DNA of 32,866 nt from Candidatus Kuenenia stuttgartensis. GTDB taxonomy: Bacteria; Planctomycetota; Planctomycetia; Pirellulales; UBA1268. Position 1 is the stretch's first letter. Each line of letters opens with the position of its first letter. The stretch spans positions 1-32,866 of the forward strand of contig CAMDDA010000011.1 in the NCBI GenBank assembly GCA_945890755.1, read 5' to 3'. Below are positions 17,388 to 25,354 of the stretch, piece by piece. The notes under the pieces were generated by a model. The model was not told the origin of the DNA, did not search any database, and saw only the letters and a program-made list of their open reading frames with translations. Position numbers and translations under genes: made by a program.

Positions 17388-17416
17388 AGGAGCCCGCCCC
17401 ACTCGGGGCGGCTGTC
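17388..17416 (+). promoter_or_regulatory. Shine-Dalgarno separated from the YTV start by a hairpin
   Basis: AGGAG (17388-17392) lies 24 bases before the ATG at 17417, too far for normal initiation. The hairpin CCGCCCC-ACTC-GGGGCGG (17394-17411, 7 bp) between them would leave an effective spacing of about six bases when folded. This supports the start at 17417 and suggests structure-assisted initiation. Confidence 0.45.
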
Positions 17417-19729
17417 ATGAAGAGTACGTGGTTGTGTTGCCTGCTGGCAGTGGCCAGTTTCGTGGCGCCGGTCCCTCGGGCCGACGCCTCGTTCTGCGCC
17501 CTCGCCGGCCACAAACACGGCGTGGTGAAGGTGACTCCGGTCAGCTTCACGCACGGCTGTGCGCGTGAACCGAGTTGTGAGGCGTCGATCGAACCAAGCT
17601 GCGCCGCCCCGCGGACGCGGATGGTCAAGGACGTCGTGTACGAGAAGCAGGAGGTCACCTGCTACAAGACGGTCTGCGAGAAGGTCGTCGAGCAGAAGGA
17701 GATCGACTGCGTCCGGTACGAGACGGACAAGTCGTTCAAAGAGGTCGAATACACCGTCTGCAAGCCGGTGTGGGAGACCCGTTCGCGGACGGTGAACTAC
17801 ACCGTCTGCAAGCCGGTGTGGGAGACCTGCACGAAGGAGATTCCCTACACGGTGTGCAAACCGGTCTACGAGACCCGCGAGGAGACCTACACGGTCTGCA
17901 AGCCGGTCTACGAGACGCGGACACGTGAGATCCGCCACACGGTCTGCAAGCCCGTGTACGAGACCATCACGAAGGAGATCCCCTACACGGTGTGCAAGCC
18001 CGTCTACGAGACCCGTCAGCAGACCTACACCGTCTGCAAGCCGGTCTACGAGACCATGAGCCGTGAGATCCCCTACACCGTGTGCAAGCCGGTCTACGAG
18101 ACGCGCGAGCGGACCTACACGGTCTGCAAGCCGGTCTACGAGACGATGACGAAGGAGATCCCCTACACGGTGTGCAAGCCGGTGTACGAGACCCGCGAGC
18201 AGACCTACACCGTCTGCAAGCCGGTGTACGAGACCCGCACCAAGGAGATCCCCTACACGGTGTGCAAGCCGGTGTATGAGACCCGCGAGCAGACCTACAC
18301 GGTCTGCAAGCCGGTCTACGAGACCTGCACCAAGGAGATTCCCTACACGGTCTGCAAGCCCGTGTACGAGACCCGCCAGGAGACCTACACGGTCTGCAAG
18401 CCGGTGCAGGAAGTCTGCACGAAGGAGATCCCCTACACCGTGTGCAAGCCGGTGTGGGAGACCCGTGAGCGGGACGTCTGCAAGACGGTCTGCAAGCCGG
18501 TGCACTACACGAAGACCGTGAAGGTGTGCAGCGGCCACTGGGAGACGGAGGAGTGCGAGGTTCCCGGTCCGGTGATCACGCGGTGCATCCGCGAGCCCGG
18601 CCACTGGGAGTGCGACTGCTCCGGCAAGCGGTGCTACGTGCCGGGCAAGGTCTGCAAGGTGCAGGAGCAGTGCCCGCCGCGGAAGATCTGCAAGAAGGTG
18701 TGGGTGCCCACGGTCTGCGAGAAGCAGGTGAACTGCGTCCGCTACGAGCGTGAGACCCTCGTCGAGAAGCAGTGCTACAAGGTCTGCACGATGGTTCGCG
18801 AGCAGCGGGTGAAGACCTGCAGCTACACCGTGTGCCGGATGGTGCCGGAAGAGCGGGTTCGCACCTACCAGGTCTGCAAGATGGTGCCCGAGCAGCGGGT
18901 CCGGACGTGCAGCTACCAGGTGTGCAAGATGGTGCCCGAGCAGCGGGTCCGCACCTACCAGGTGTGCCGCATGGTGCCCGAGCAGCGGGTTCGCACCTGC
19001 TCCTACCAGGTGTGCCGCATGGTCCCCGAGCAGCGGGTCCGCACCTACCAGGTGTGCAAGATGGTGCCGGAGCAGCGGGTTCGCACCTGCTCCTACCAGG
19101 TCTGCCGCATGGTGCCGGAGCAGCGGGTCTGCACCTATCAGGTGTGCCGCATGGTGCCGGAGCAGCGGGTTCGGACGTGCACCTACCAGGTGTGCCGCAT
19201 GGTGCCGGAGCAGCGGGTTCGCACCTATCAGGTGTGCCGCATGGTGCCGGAACAGCGGGTTCGGACGTGCACCTACCAGGTGTGCAAGATGGTGCCGGAG
19301 CAGCGGGTTCGCACCTACCAGGTGTGCCGCATGGTGCCGGAGCAGCGGGTTCGCACCTGCTCCTACCAGGTGTGCCGCATGGTGCCCGAGGTTCAGGTGA
19401 AGACCTGCTCCTACCAGGTGTGCACGATGGTGCCCGAGCAGCGGGTGCGGACCTACCAGGTCTGCAAGATGGTGCCCGAGCAGCGTGTCCGCACGTGCAC
19501 CTACAAGGTGTGCCGCATGGTCCGCGAGGAGCGGAGCCGTGAGGAGTGCTACAAGGTCTGCACGATGGTGAAGGAGACGTGCGTGAAGCAGGTGCCGGTG
19601 TGTATCACCCGGCCCGTTCACTACACGAAGACCGTCGAGGTCTGCCGGATGGTGCCGAAGCAGGTCGCCTACACGGTGACCCGCTGCGTGCCGAAGGTGG
19701 TCTACCGCGAGGTCCCCTGCTGCGAGTGA
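17417..19729 (+). CDS. YTV-type cysteine-rich repeat protein (probable cell-wall protein)
   Basis: A 770-aa exported protein with signal peptide MKSTWLCCLLAVASFVAPVPRADA, then about 75 Cys, roughly one residue in ten. Block 1 (from residue 112, DNA 17750) holds 16 units of YTVCKPVYET... in 14- and 16-residue forms. A Cys-rich spacer (HWETEECEVPGPVITRCIRE...) follows. Block 2 (from residue 470, DNA 18824) has 15 units of YQVCRMVPEQRVRT, again in 14- and 16-residue forms, then two looser units. YTV-type Cys-rich repeats are known from cell-wall proteins of Rhodopirellula baltica; disulfide cross-linking of the envelope is the likely role, by inference. The track start (17333) is upstream of the signal peptide, so 17417 is used. 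Confidence 0.85.
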   Translation: MKSTWLCCLLAVASFVAPVPRADASFCALAGHKHGVVKVTPVSFTHGCAREPSCEASIEPSCAAPRTRMVKDVVYEKQEVTCYKTVCEKVVEQKEIDCVRYETDKSFKEVEYTVCKPVWETRSRTVNYTVCKPVWETCTKEIPYTVCKPVYETREETYTVCKPVYETRTREIRHTVCKPVYETITKEIPYTVCKPVYETRQQTYTVCKPVYETMSREIPYTVCKPVYETRERTYTVCKPVYETMTKEIPYTVCKPVYETREQTYTVCKPVYETRTKEIPYTVCKPVYETREQTYTVCKPVYETCTKEIPYTVCKPVYETRQETYTVCKPVQEVCTKEIPYTVCKPVWETRERDVCKTVCKPVHYTKTVKVCSGHWETEECEVPGPVITRCIREPGHWECDCSGKRCYVPGKVCKVQEQCPPRKICKKVWVPTVCEKQVNCVRYERETLVEKQCYKVCTMVREQRVKTCSYTVCRMVPEERVRTYQVCKMVPEQRVRTCSYQVCKMVPEQRVRTYQVCRMVPEQRVRTCSYQVCRMVPEQRVRTYQVCKMVPEQRVRTCSYQVCRMVPEQRVCTYQVCRMVPEQRVRTCTYQVCRMVPEQRVRTYQVCRMVPEQRVRTCTYQVCKMVPEQRVRTYQVCRMVPEQRVRTCSYQVCRMVPEVQVKTCSYQVCTMVPEQRVRTYQVCKMVPEQRVRTCTYKVCRMVREERSREECYKVCTMVKETCVKQVPVCITRPVHYTKTVEVCRMVPKQVAYTVTRCVPKVVYREVPCCE
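17750..18478 (+). repeat. in-gene tandem repeat, YTVCKPVYET block (16 units)
   Basis: Units alternate between 42 and 48 bp, giving a 90-bp super-period over most of the block. Units 1-2 and 4-5 are consecutive long forms. Fifteen units span exactly 684 bp (nine of 16 aa, six of 14 aa). Confidence 0.85.
18824..19501 (+). repeat. in-gene tandem repeat, YQVCRMVPEQRVRT block (15 units)
   Basis: Fifteen units span exactly 678 bp: seven of 14 aa and eight of 16 aa. The long forms carry an extra CS or CT before the next YQV. The 90-bp super-period is the same as in block 1, although the sequence is different. Confidence 0.85.
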
Positions 19730-19802
19730 TCGCGGCGAGCCGGCTCCTGTGAGCCCCCGCCCCTACGCAAGGCGGGTGACGAGTGAAACGACTGGGAACG
19801 AG

Positions 19803-19841
19803 GATGGCCCGGGCCGAAAGGCCCGGGCCATCTGTTTTTTT
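19803..19841 (+). terminator. strong intrinsic terminator after the YTV gene
   Basis: GATGGCCCGGGCC-GAAA-GGCCCGGGCCATC is a perfect 13-bp stem with a GAAA tetraloop, followed by TGTTTTTTT. It separates the YTV gene from the glycan operon and rules out the track's 19749 start for the sulfotransferase. Confidence 0.93.
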
Positions 19842-19856
19842 GCGGCGGGATTGGGG

Positions 19857-19886
19857 TTGTCTCGGGGCCGACGGGTTTGGGATAAG
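19857..19886 (+). promoter_or_regulatory. candidate promoter for the glycan operon
   Basis: TTGTCT (19857-19862), an 18-bp spacer and GATAAG (19881-19886) lie between the terminator and the sulfotransferase start. Each box matches consensus at four of six positions. The presence of a terminator immediately upstream makes some promoter here necessary. Confidence 0.35.
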
Positions 19887-19922
19887 CCCCTTGCCCACAT
19901 TGCCCCGTCGCGTGCCCCCTCC

Positions 19923-20798
19923 ATGACTGCCTGGCAACCCCATCTGGCGTTTCCCAACGGTCTCGGGACCACATGCCCGCTCGTGGAACGCGACTTTCCG
20001 ATCGCCGTCTGCTGGGCTCACAAGTCGGCCAATACCACGATGCTCAAGTGGTTTCTCTTTCAGACGGGCCTGCTCGAGCAGGCGGAGAGGGAATACCCCG
20101 ACCAGATGCATCTCTTCTGGTATGCCCACACCTCCGCTCAATCAGACTTTGCCGACCGAGTGTTCCGGGCACTTGCCGGACCGGTGCGGAAACTGACGGT
20201 GAAGGTCATCCGCGACCCTGCCCATCGCGCAGTCAGTAGCTTCCTGCACTTCGTTCGCGACCCGGAGAAGGGCTTTCGAGAAACCTGGAATCAGTTCGTC
20301 GAATGGAAGCGAGTGACGGGCCGCGGTGTGGCGGCCACGGCCACGTTCGTCGAGTTCTTGTCCTTCATCCGCGACACCACGGCGGCAGGAACACTCCACG
20401 ATCCGCACCTGCAGTGCCAATGGAACGCAGCCCAGGATCCGTGTGTGATGCAGCACATCCCGCTCGAGGAACTCGGGCCACGCCTCCGTGCACTGGAACA
20501 GCTCTGCGGCCTGCGGGAATCACCGCTCGACGCGTTGTCACGGAGCCCGCATCACAGCCCACCGGCGGGCCGGCGTCCGTGGCCGGCGAACGCGGCAGGG
20601 ATGCCGCTCGATCGCAGATCGCTCAAAAGCCTCGGCGGTCCTCCGGCGGGAGCTCTGCTCGACGCCACGACACGGGCGCTCGTCAGCAAGGCGTTTGCCG
20701 AGGACTACGCGGCGTACGACCGCTTCTACGCAGACATCGCTGTCCGACGTCTCGGACACGGTGCCGCCGCCCCTGAACCGCGCCGGAGAGCCGCATGA
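19923..20798 (+). CDS. sulfotransferase family protein
   Basis: A 291-aa PAPS-dependent sulfotransferase-like protein. The 5'-phosphosulfate-binding loop is AHKSANTTMLKWFLFQTGL, and the 3'-phosphate motif is KVIRDPAHRAVSSFLHF. Later residues (EWKRVTGRGVAATATFVEFLSFI, PHLQCQW) resemble carbohydrate sulfotransferases. It heads an operon with two glycosyltransferases and a methyltransferase, so a polysaccharide or glycoprotein glycan acceptor is likely. The start is the ATG at 19923, after the terminator. The stop TGA is embedded in an ATGA that starts a 17-codon mini-ORF leading to the next gene. Confidence 0.75.
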   Translation: MTAWQPHLAFPNGLGTTCPLVERDFPIAVCWAHKSANTTMLKWFLFQTGLLEQAEREYPDQMHLFWYAHTSAQSDFADRVFRALAGPVRKLTVKVIRDPAHRAVSSFLHFVRDPEKGFRETWNQFVEWKRVTGRGVAATATFVEFLSFIRDTTAAGTLHDPHLQCQWNAAQDPCVMQHIPLEELGPRLRALEQLCGLRESPLDALSRSPHHSPPAGRRPWPANAAGMPLDRRSLKSLGGPPAGALLDATTRALVSKAFAEDYAAYDRFYADIAVRRLGHGAAAPEPRRRAA

Positions 20799-20848
20799 GC
20801 CGCCACCCGCATTCACACACGACCCCTGCCATGAAGGCCTGCCCATGA
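20795..20848 (+). other. 17-codon bridging mini-ORF
   Basis: The ORF MSRHPHSHTTPAMKACP begins with ATGA overlapping the sulfotransferase stop (20795-20798) and ends with ATGA overlapping the glycosyltransferase start (20845-20848). Its size and double overlap suggest translational coupling across the gap rather than a functional peptide. Confidence 0.4.
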
Positions 20849-22281
20849 AGATCGGCACGATCGTCGGCAATCGCATCGCCCGTGTTCCCGTCGTCGGACG
20901 ATTCACGGAGGCGTATCGCATCGGCGCCCGGCAGCAGCGGATGCTGCGAAACACACCCCCACCCGCGAGCATCCCGCCCGAGCAGGCCTCCGCACCTCCG
21001 GCGCCCGAACCGACTCCCGCGCCCGAACCGACTCCCGCGCCTGAACCGCCCGCCGCGCCGACACCACCGCCCCCCACCGTTGCGGCCTGGCTCGATGCCC
21101 GCTGGCCGGCCATCCGGCCCATCGACTGCTTTCCAGCGCCATCAGGCGGCCCGCGGATTTCCCTTGTGACCGACGCGATCGATCCGGCACATCTGTTCGG
21201 TGGCGTCGGCACCGCGCTGGTGCTCGGCGCGCTCGTCGCCAACCACTCCAAGGCCGTGCTCCGGCTGGTCACGCGGAACGTGCCGCCGGATGCGGCTGCC
21301 GTCGGCCGCGTGCTGGAAGCCAATGGCGTGCGACTGGAAGGCCGCATGGAAGTGGTCTACGCCCCGCATCGGGGCGGCCGGGAGCTGCCTGTTTCCGACG
21401 ACGACTTCTTCATCTCCACGTCGTGGTGGACGACCCGGAGCCTGCTCTCGACCGTGCACCGTGAGCGGATCGCCTATCTGCTGCAGGAAGACGAGCGGAT
21501 GTTCTATCCGTATGGCGACGAACGGCTGCGGTGCGAGCAGACGCTCCACGAGCCCGACGTGCTCACGGTCGTCAATTCGCGACTGCTGTTCGACCACCTG
21601 GTCGATGGCCCCGACCCGATCCCCGACCTGGCCGAGAGGGCGATCTGGTTCGAGCCGGCTTTTCCTGCCGCCGCCTCGCCGGCCCCGCGAAAGCCCGGCA
21701 AGCGCCGACTTTTCTTCTACGCCCGGCCCAACAACCTCCGGAACCTGTTCGAACTCGGGATCCAGTCCCTCGCCGACGCGGTCGCCGACGGCACTTTCCA
21801 CCCTGACCAGTGGGACGTCTTCCTGGTCGGGAAGGACGTTCCCGAGCTGCTCTTCCCCCGGGGGCTGCAGCCACACCGCGTCGCCGGGTTGGGCTGGGCC
21901 GACTACCAGGCTCTCGTGAGGACGATGGATGCCGGCTTCGTGCTGATGGACACGCCACACCCCTCGTATCCGCCGCTCGACCTGGCGGCATCGGGGGCCG
22001 CCGTGCTGACCAACGCCCGCGGCCTGAAGCAGGATCTCGCGAGTTACTCCGACAACATTGCCGTCGTGCCGCCGACCCTGCCGCACCTGCGCCAGGGACT
22101 CGCCGCCTTGGCCCGGGCTGCCGGCGACGACGAGGCCCGCACGTCCGCCGTCGAGAACGATCGCATCTGCCGCGATTGGCATCAGGCCCTCGATACGTCG
22201 GTCGCCCGGATCATCCGTCACTTCGGCTGCGAGCAGCGGCCCATCCGACTCTCCGACACCCCTTTGCGTCAGGCCGGCTGA
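20845..22281 (+). CDS. WsaF-like glycosyltransferase
   Basis: A 478-aa predicted cytoplasmic glycosyltransferase resembling the WsaF rhamnosyltransferase group (GT4, GT-B fold). It has ISLVTDAIDPAHLFGGVGTALVLGALVANH, RIAYLLQEDERMFYPYGDERL, and the C-terminal donor-site region FFYARPNNLRNLFELGIQSL...LGWADYQALVRTMDAGFVLMDTPHPSYPPLDLAASGAAVLTN. A Pro/Ala/Glu-rich linker with PEPTPA repeats (an 18-bp tandem repeat at about 21001-21050) separates an N-terminal segment from the catalytic part. The ATG at 20845 is used; the track's 20488 start lies inside the sulfotransferase gene. Donor and acceptor sugars are unknown. Confidence 0.75.
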   Translation: MKIGTIVGNRIARVPVVGRFTEAYRIGARQQRMLRNTPPPASIPPEQASAPPAPEPTPAPEPTPAPEPPAAPTPPPPTVAAWLDARWPAIRPIDCFPAPSGGPRISLVTDAIDPAHLFGGVGTALVLGALVANHSKAVLRLVTRNVPPDAAAVGRVLEANGVRLEGRMEVVYAPHRGGRELPVSDDDFFISTSWWTTRSLLSTVHRERIAYLLQEDERMFYPYGDERLRCEQTLHEPDVLTVVNSRLLFDHLVDGPDPIPDLAERAIWFEPAFPAAASPAPRKPGKRRLFFYARPNNLRNLFELGIQSLADAVADGTFHPDQWDVFLVGKDVPELLFPRGLQPHRVAGLGWADYQALVRTMDAGFVLMDTPHPSYPPLDLAASGAAVLTNARGLKQDLASYSDNIAVVPPTLPHLRQGLAALARAAGDDEARTSAVENDRICRDWHQALDTSVARIIRHFGCEQRPIRLSDTPLRQAG

Positions 22282-22297
22282 ACCCCTCGGCGTCGCC

Positions 22298-23482
22298 ATG
22301 TATCAACGACTCGTCTGCGACAGCTTCCACTACGTGCCCCCGTGGGACGCCCAGTCGCTCGAAGACCGGCTCGCCGCACTCGACGCCGACCTCCCCCGTG
22401 TGGCCTGGCTCTATGAACGGCCCGATACGAGCACCTTTCGGTACCGGGTGTTCAACATGGTGGAGTGCCTCCAGCAGGAGACTCCGCGGCGGGTGGCGGC
22501 TTCGTGGTTCAGCGGTTCCGAGATCGAGGCCCTGATCAACCGCCTCCCGGAACTCGACGTGCTCGTGCTGTCCCGTGTCCGGTACGACGCCTCGGTCGCC
22601 CGGCTGATCGCGCTGGCCCGCGCCCACAGGGTGACCGTGCTCTTCGACTGCGACGACCTCGTGTTCGACACCCGGTTCGTCCACCTCGTGCTCGACACCC
22701 TCGACCAAGACACGCATTCCGCGGCGAATTTTGACGGCTGGTTCGCCTACGTCGGTCGCCTGGAGGCGGTGGCCCGCATGTGCGACGGGGGAATCACCAC
22801 GAACGACTTTCTGGCCGCACGTATGACCGAAGTGATCCGCGGCCCGGCTGCCGTGGTGCCCAACTTCCTCAACCGCTATCAGCAGCAGACATCCGATCTG
22901 CTGCTCGCCGAGAAGGCCGCCCGCGGCTATCGCGGCGACGGTACGATCGGCATCGGCTACTTCAGCGGCTCGCCCACGCATAACCGCGACTTCGCCATCG
23001 CCGCCCCTGCACTCGTGCGGCTGCTCGAAGCCGATCCCGACGTCCGCGTCCGCATCGTGGGCTTCATGGACTCGACCGGACCGCTGGCCGCCTACGCCGA
23101 TCGCGTGGAGCAGTTTCCGCTGCATGACTGGATCAATCTTCAAAAGCTGATCGCCGAAGTGGAGATCAACATCGCCCCCCTGCAGGACAACGTCTTCACG
23201 AATTGCAAGAGTGAACTGAAGTTCTTCGAGGCGGCCGCCGTGGGCACATGGACGATCGCCACGCCAACGACGACGTTCCAGGCGGCCATCAGCTCGCCCG
23301 AGATCGGCCAGCTGGCCCGGGCCGACGAGTGGGACGACGCCCTCGCCGGGGCCGTGGCGCTCGTCCGGTCACAGTCGCGTCATGCCATCGTGGCCGAGGC
23401 GAACGCGGCGCTCGTCCGCGAACGCTACGGCTGGGATCGTTTTGGCGACACGATCTGCGAGGCGGTGCTCCGTCATGTCTGA
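22298..23482 (+). CDS. glycosyltransferase (GT4-like)
   Basis: A 394-aa glycosyltransferase. An acidic stretch, TVLFDCDDLVFDTRFV, follows an N-terminal half typical of GT-B enzymes. The C-terminal half has TIGIGYFSGSPTHNRDFAIAAPALVRLLEADPDVRVRIVGF and the NIAPLQDNVFTNCKSELKFFEAAAVGTWTIAT block that binds the nucleotide-sugar phosphate. The start is the ATG at 22298, 16 bp after the previous stop; the track start at 22058 overlaps the previous gene. It ends 8 bp inside the methyltransferase gene (ATGTCTGA), so the operon is coupled. Substrates are unknown. Confidence 0.78.
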   Translation: MYQRLVCDSFHYVPPWDAQSLEDRLAALDADLPRVAWLYERPDTSTFRYRVFNMVECLQQETPRRVAASWFSGSEIEALINRLPELDVLVLSRVRYDASVARLIALARAHRVTVLFDCDDLVFDTRFVHLVLDTLDQDTHSAANFDGWFAYVGRLEAVARMCDGGITTNDFLAARMTEVIRGPAAVVPNFLNRYQQQTSDLLLAEKAARGYRGDGTIGIGYFSGSPTHNRDFAIAAPALVRLLEADPDVRVRIVGFMDSTGPLAAYADRVEQFPLHDWINLQKLIAEVEINIAPLQDNVFTNCKSELKFFEAAAVGTWTIATPTTTFQAAISSPEIGQLARADEWDDALAGAVALVRSQSRHAIVAEANAALVRERYGWDRFGDTICEAVLRHV

Positions 23483-24401
23483 TCCCACTTCATCGCTGCC
23501 GCCCGATCCCCGGCGGGATCTGCTCCTGGAAGGCATCCCGCGGACCGCGCGGCTCGTCGAGATCGGCGCCTCGTTCCGCCCGCTCGTGCCGAAGCGCGAT
23601 GGCTGGAACACCTGCGTCGTGGACCACGACACGCGGGAGGGGCTGCTGGCAAAGTATGCCCGGGCGGCCATCGACCCCGACTCGATCGAGGTTGTCGACG
23701 TGCTCTGGACGGGCGGCCGTCTCCACGACGCATTTCCCCGCGAGCAGCTCGGCACGTTCGATGCGTTGATCGCCTCGCACGTGCTCGAGCACATGCCCGA
23801 CCTGATCGCCTTCCTCGACAGCGCACGGCAGCTGGTGCGGGACGACGGTCATCTCGTCTTCGCCCTTCCCGACAAGCGGTGGTCGTTCGACTTCTTTCGC
23901 CCGCCCACGCTGGCGGGCCGCGTGCTGCTCGCCCACCACGACCGTCGCGAACGGCACTGCCCCGCCACGCTCTTCGACGAGGTCGCCTATTCGGTGACGC
24001 TCCGCGGCCAGCCGGGCTGGGGGGCCGGGGCGGCAGCCGACGAGCTCGCCTTCGCCCATCCTCCCGGCCGCGCGAAGACTCTGTTCGACGCGGTCTGTCG
24101 GCCGGACGACGACTACCGCGATGCTCACGCCTGGCAGTTCACGCCGGCGTCATTCACGCTCTTGATCCTCGATCTCGCCCTGGCCGGCGTCTGCGACTGG
24201 CGGGTCGAGTGGGTTCGTCCGACGCCCGCCGTCGAGTTCCTCGGTCGGCTGAGGCCGGGCCGGGCCCGCTTCGCCGACGACGAGTCGCTCCAGCGCGAGC
24301 GGCTCCGGCTTCTCAGGGAGATGGCCCGCGAGTCGATCGCCCACTGGCGAACGCTCGTGGGCGACGAGCAGCCGGCCACGAATCCAGCTGTAGCACCGTG
24401 A
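23475..24401 (+). CDS. SAM-dependent methyltransferase of the glycan operon
   Basis: A 308-aa class-I methyltransferase-like protein. Motif I is RLVEIGASFRPLVPKRDGW, without the classical GxGxG. VVDHDTREGLLAKY gives the acidic ribose-binding residue, and FDALIASHVLEHMPDLIAFL is the Methyltransf_11/23-type post-I block. Downstream are FALPDKRWSFDFFRPPT and HAWQFTPASFTLLILDLALAGVCDWRVEWV. It is paralogous to the convergent gene at 24408-25274 over nearly the full length. Its place at the end of the operon suggests methylation of a sugar or capping of a glycan chain. Confidence 0.72.
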   Translation: MSDPTSSLPPDPRRDLLLEGIPRTARLVEIGASFRPLVPKRDGWNTCVVDHDTREGLLAKYARAAIDPDSIEVVDVLWTGGRLHDAFPREQLGTFDALIASHVLEHMPDLIAFLDSARQLVRDDGHLVFALPDKRWSFDFFRPPTLAGRVLLAHHDRRERHCPATLFDEVAYSVTLRGQPGWGAGAAADELAFAHPPGRAKTLFDAVCRPDDDYRDAHAWQFTPASFTLLILDLALAGVCDWRVEWVRPTPAVEFLGRLRPGRARFADDESLQRERLRLLREMARESIAHWRTLVGDEQPATNPAVAP

Positions 24402-24407
24402 CCGTCG

Positions 24408-25274
24408 TCATGTGACGGCGAGCCGATCGGCACAATCTCGCATCTCGAAGATCATCCGCTTGAGCAGTTCACCGCGGCGTTGCTGTAGGTCTCCCGGAGC
24501 GATGGGCAACCGGGGCCGTGACAGCGACACGAGAAACTCGGTGTAGGGCTGGGGCTCGATCCAGTCGATGCGCCAGTCGATCACTCCGAGCGTTGCGAGT
24601 TCCAGCACGATCAATTCGAAGCTCGCCGGCGTGAACTGCCAGGCATGGCAATCGACGTATCTGGCGGAAGGAGCCGTTGCCTGCTCGGCGTGGCGGTACG
24701 CCTGTTCCAGCGTGTGGTCGAGCGCGAGTCCTGTGAGCGGCTCGGCTCCCCAGGCGGCCCGGCCGTCGAGGCGGGCGAGATAGGCCACGTGGTCGAAGAG
24801 TTCGGCGTAGCCGTGCCGTGTCGCGCCGGCCCGGTGGGCGGCCAGCACCCGGCCGGTGGTGGACATGGGCCGAAACACGTCGAAGCAGAGCCGGCGATCG
24901 GGAAGCGCGAGCCGCAGCAGGCCGGAGCGGGAATCGACGAGCGCCTCGGCCGCCTTGAAGAAGCCGATCGGGTCGGGCACGTGCTCGAGCACATGGCTGG
25001 CGATGACCGCGGCATAGCTGCCGCGGTCGTGGGCCGGAAAGGCATCCGCGAGCGGCCCGCCCGCCCAGATGACGTCGACCTCCTCGATCCGCGACGTGTC
25101 GACGGATGGATCGCGTTCGTACTTGGCCACCAACGCGGCACGATCGCCGTGGTCGACGACGGTGGTTCGCCAGCCGGCGGCCTTGGCCGCCACGGGCCCG
25201 TAGCTGGGGCCGATCTCGATCACGCGGCTGTCGTGCGTCAATCCGGAGAGCAGGAGCGATGTGCGGTCGAGCAT
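24408..25274 (-). CDS. SAM-dependent methyltransferase, inverted paralogue
   Basis: A 288-aa protein closely related to the gene at 23475: shared blocks include VIEIGPSYGPVAAKAAGW, TTVVDHGDRAALVAKY, IASHVLEHVPDPIGF, LALPDRRLCFDVFRP and CHAWQFTPASFELIVLELATLGVIDWRIDWI. Motif I here retains more of the canonical glycines than in its paralogue. The two genes are tail to tail with six bases between the stops, which suggests an inverted duplication. The catalytic target is not known. The start is the ATG at 25274. Confidence 0.72.
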   Translation of the reverse strand: MLDRTSLLLSGLTHDSRVIEIGPSYGPVAAKAAGWRTTVVDHGDRAALVAKYERDPSVDTSRIEEVDVIWAGGPLADAFPAHDRGSYAAVIASHVLEHVPDPIGFFKAAEALVDSRSGLLRLALPDRRLCFDVFRPMSTTGRVLAAHRAGATRHGYAELFDHVAYLARLDGRAAWGAEPLTGLALDHTLEQAYRHAEQATAPSARYVDCHAWQFTPASFELIVLELATLGVIDWRIDWIEPQPYTEFLVSLSRPRLPIAPGDLQQRRGELLKRMIFEMRDCADRLAVT

Positions 25275-25354
25275 GGGCCGACGAATAGCCCGAGACTCCA
25301 GGCGGCCACAACCCCGGCCTCAAAAATCTCGCCCGAGGCAGGCTGCACTCGGGT

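Noticed and set aside
17750-19501. CRISPR array suspected from regular 42/48-bp repeats
   Set aside because: There are no unique spacers, the repeats are in-frame coding, and no cas genes are present.
18772-19542. 256-aa plus-strand ORF of GAGAAGSHLPGVPHG-type repeats
   Set aside because: An out-of-frame shadow of YTV block 2, lacking any start signal.
17216-19621. 801-aa minus-strand ORF (HRLADRVGLLAGLVHRLAHRVGDLL repeats)
   Set aside because: It is antisense to the YTV repeat gene. Its repeats are the mirror of the 42/48-bp coding repeats, and the plus-strand frame has a signal peptide and a recognised family pattern.
24399-24418. Terminator between the convergent methyltransferases
   Set aside because: CCGTC/GACGG gives only a 5-bp stem with no T-run and overlaps a stop codon; too weak to call.
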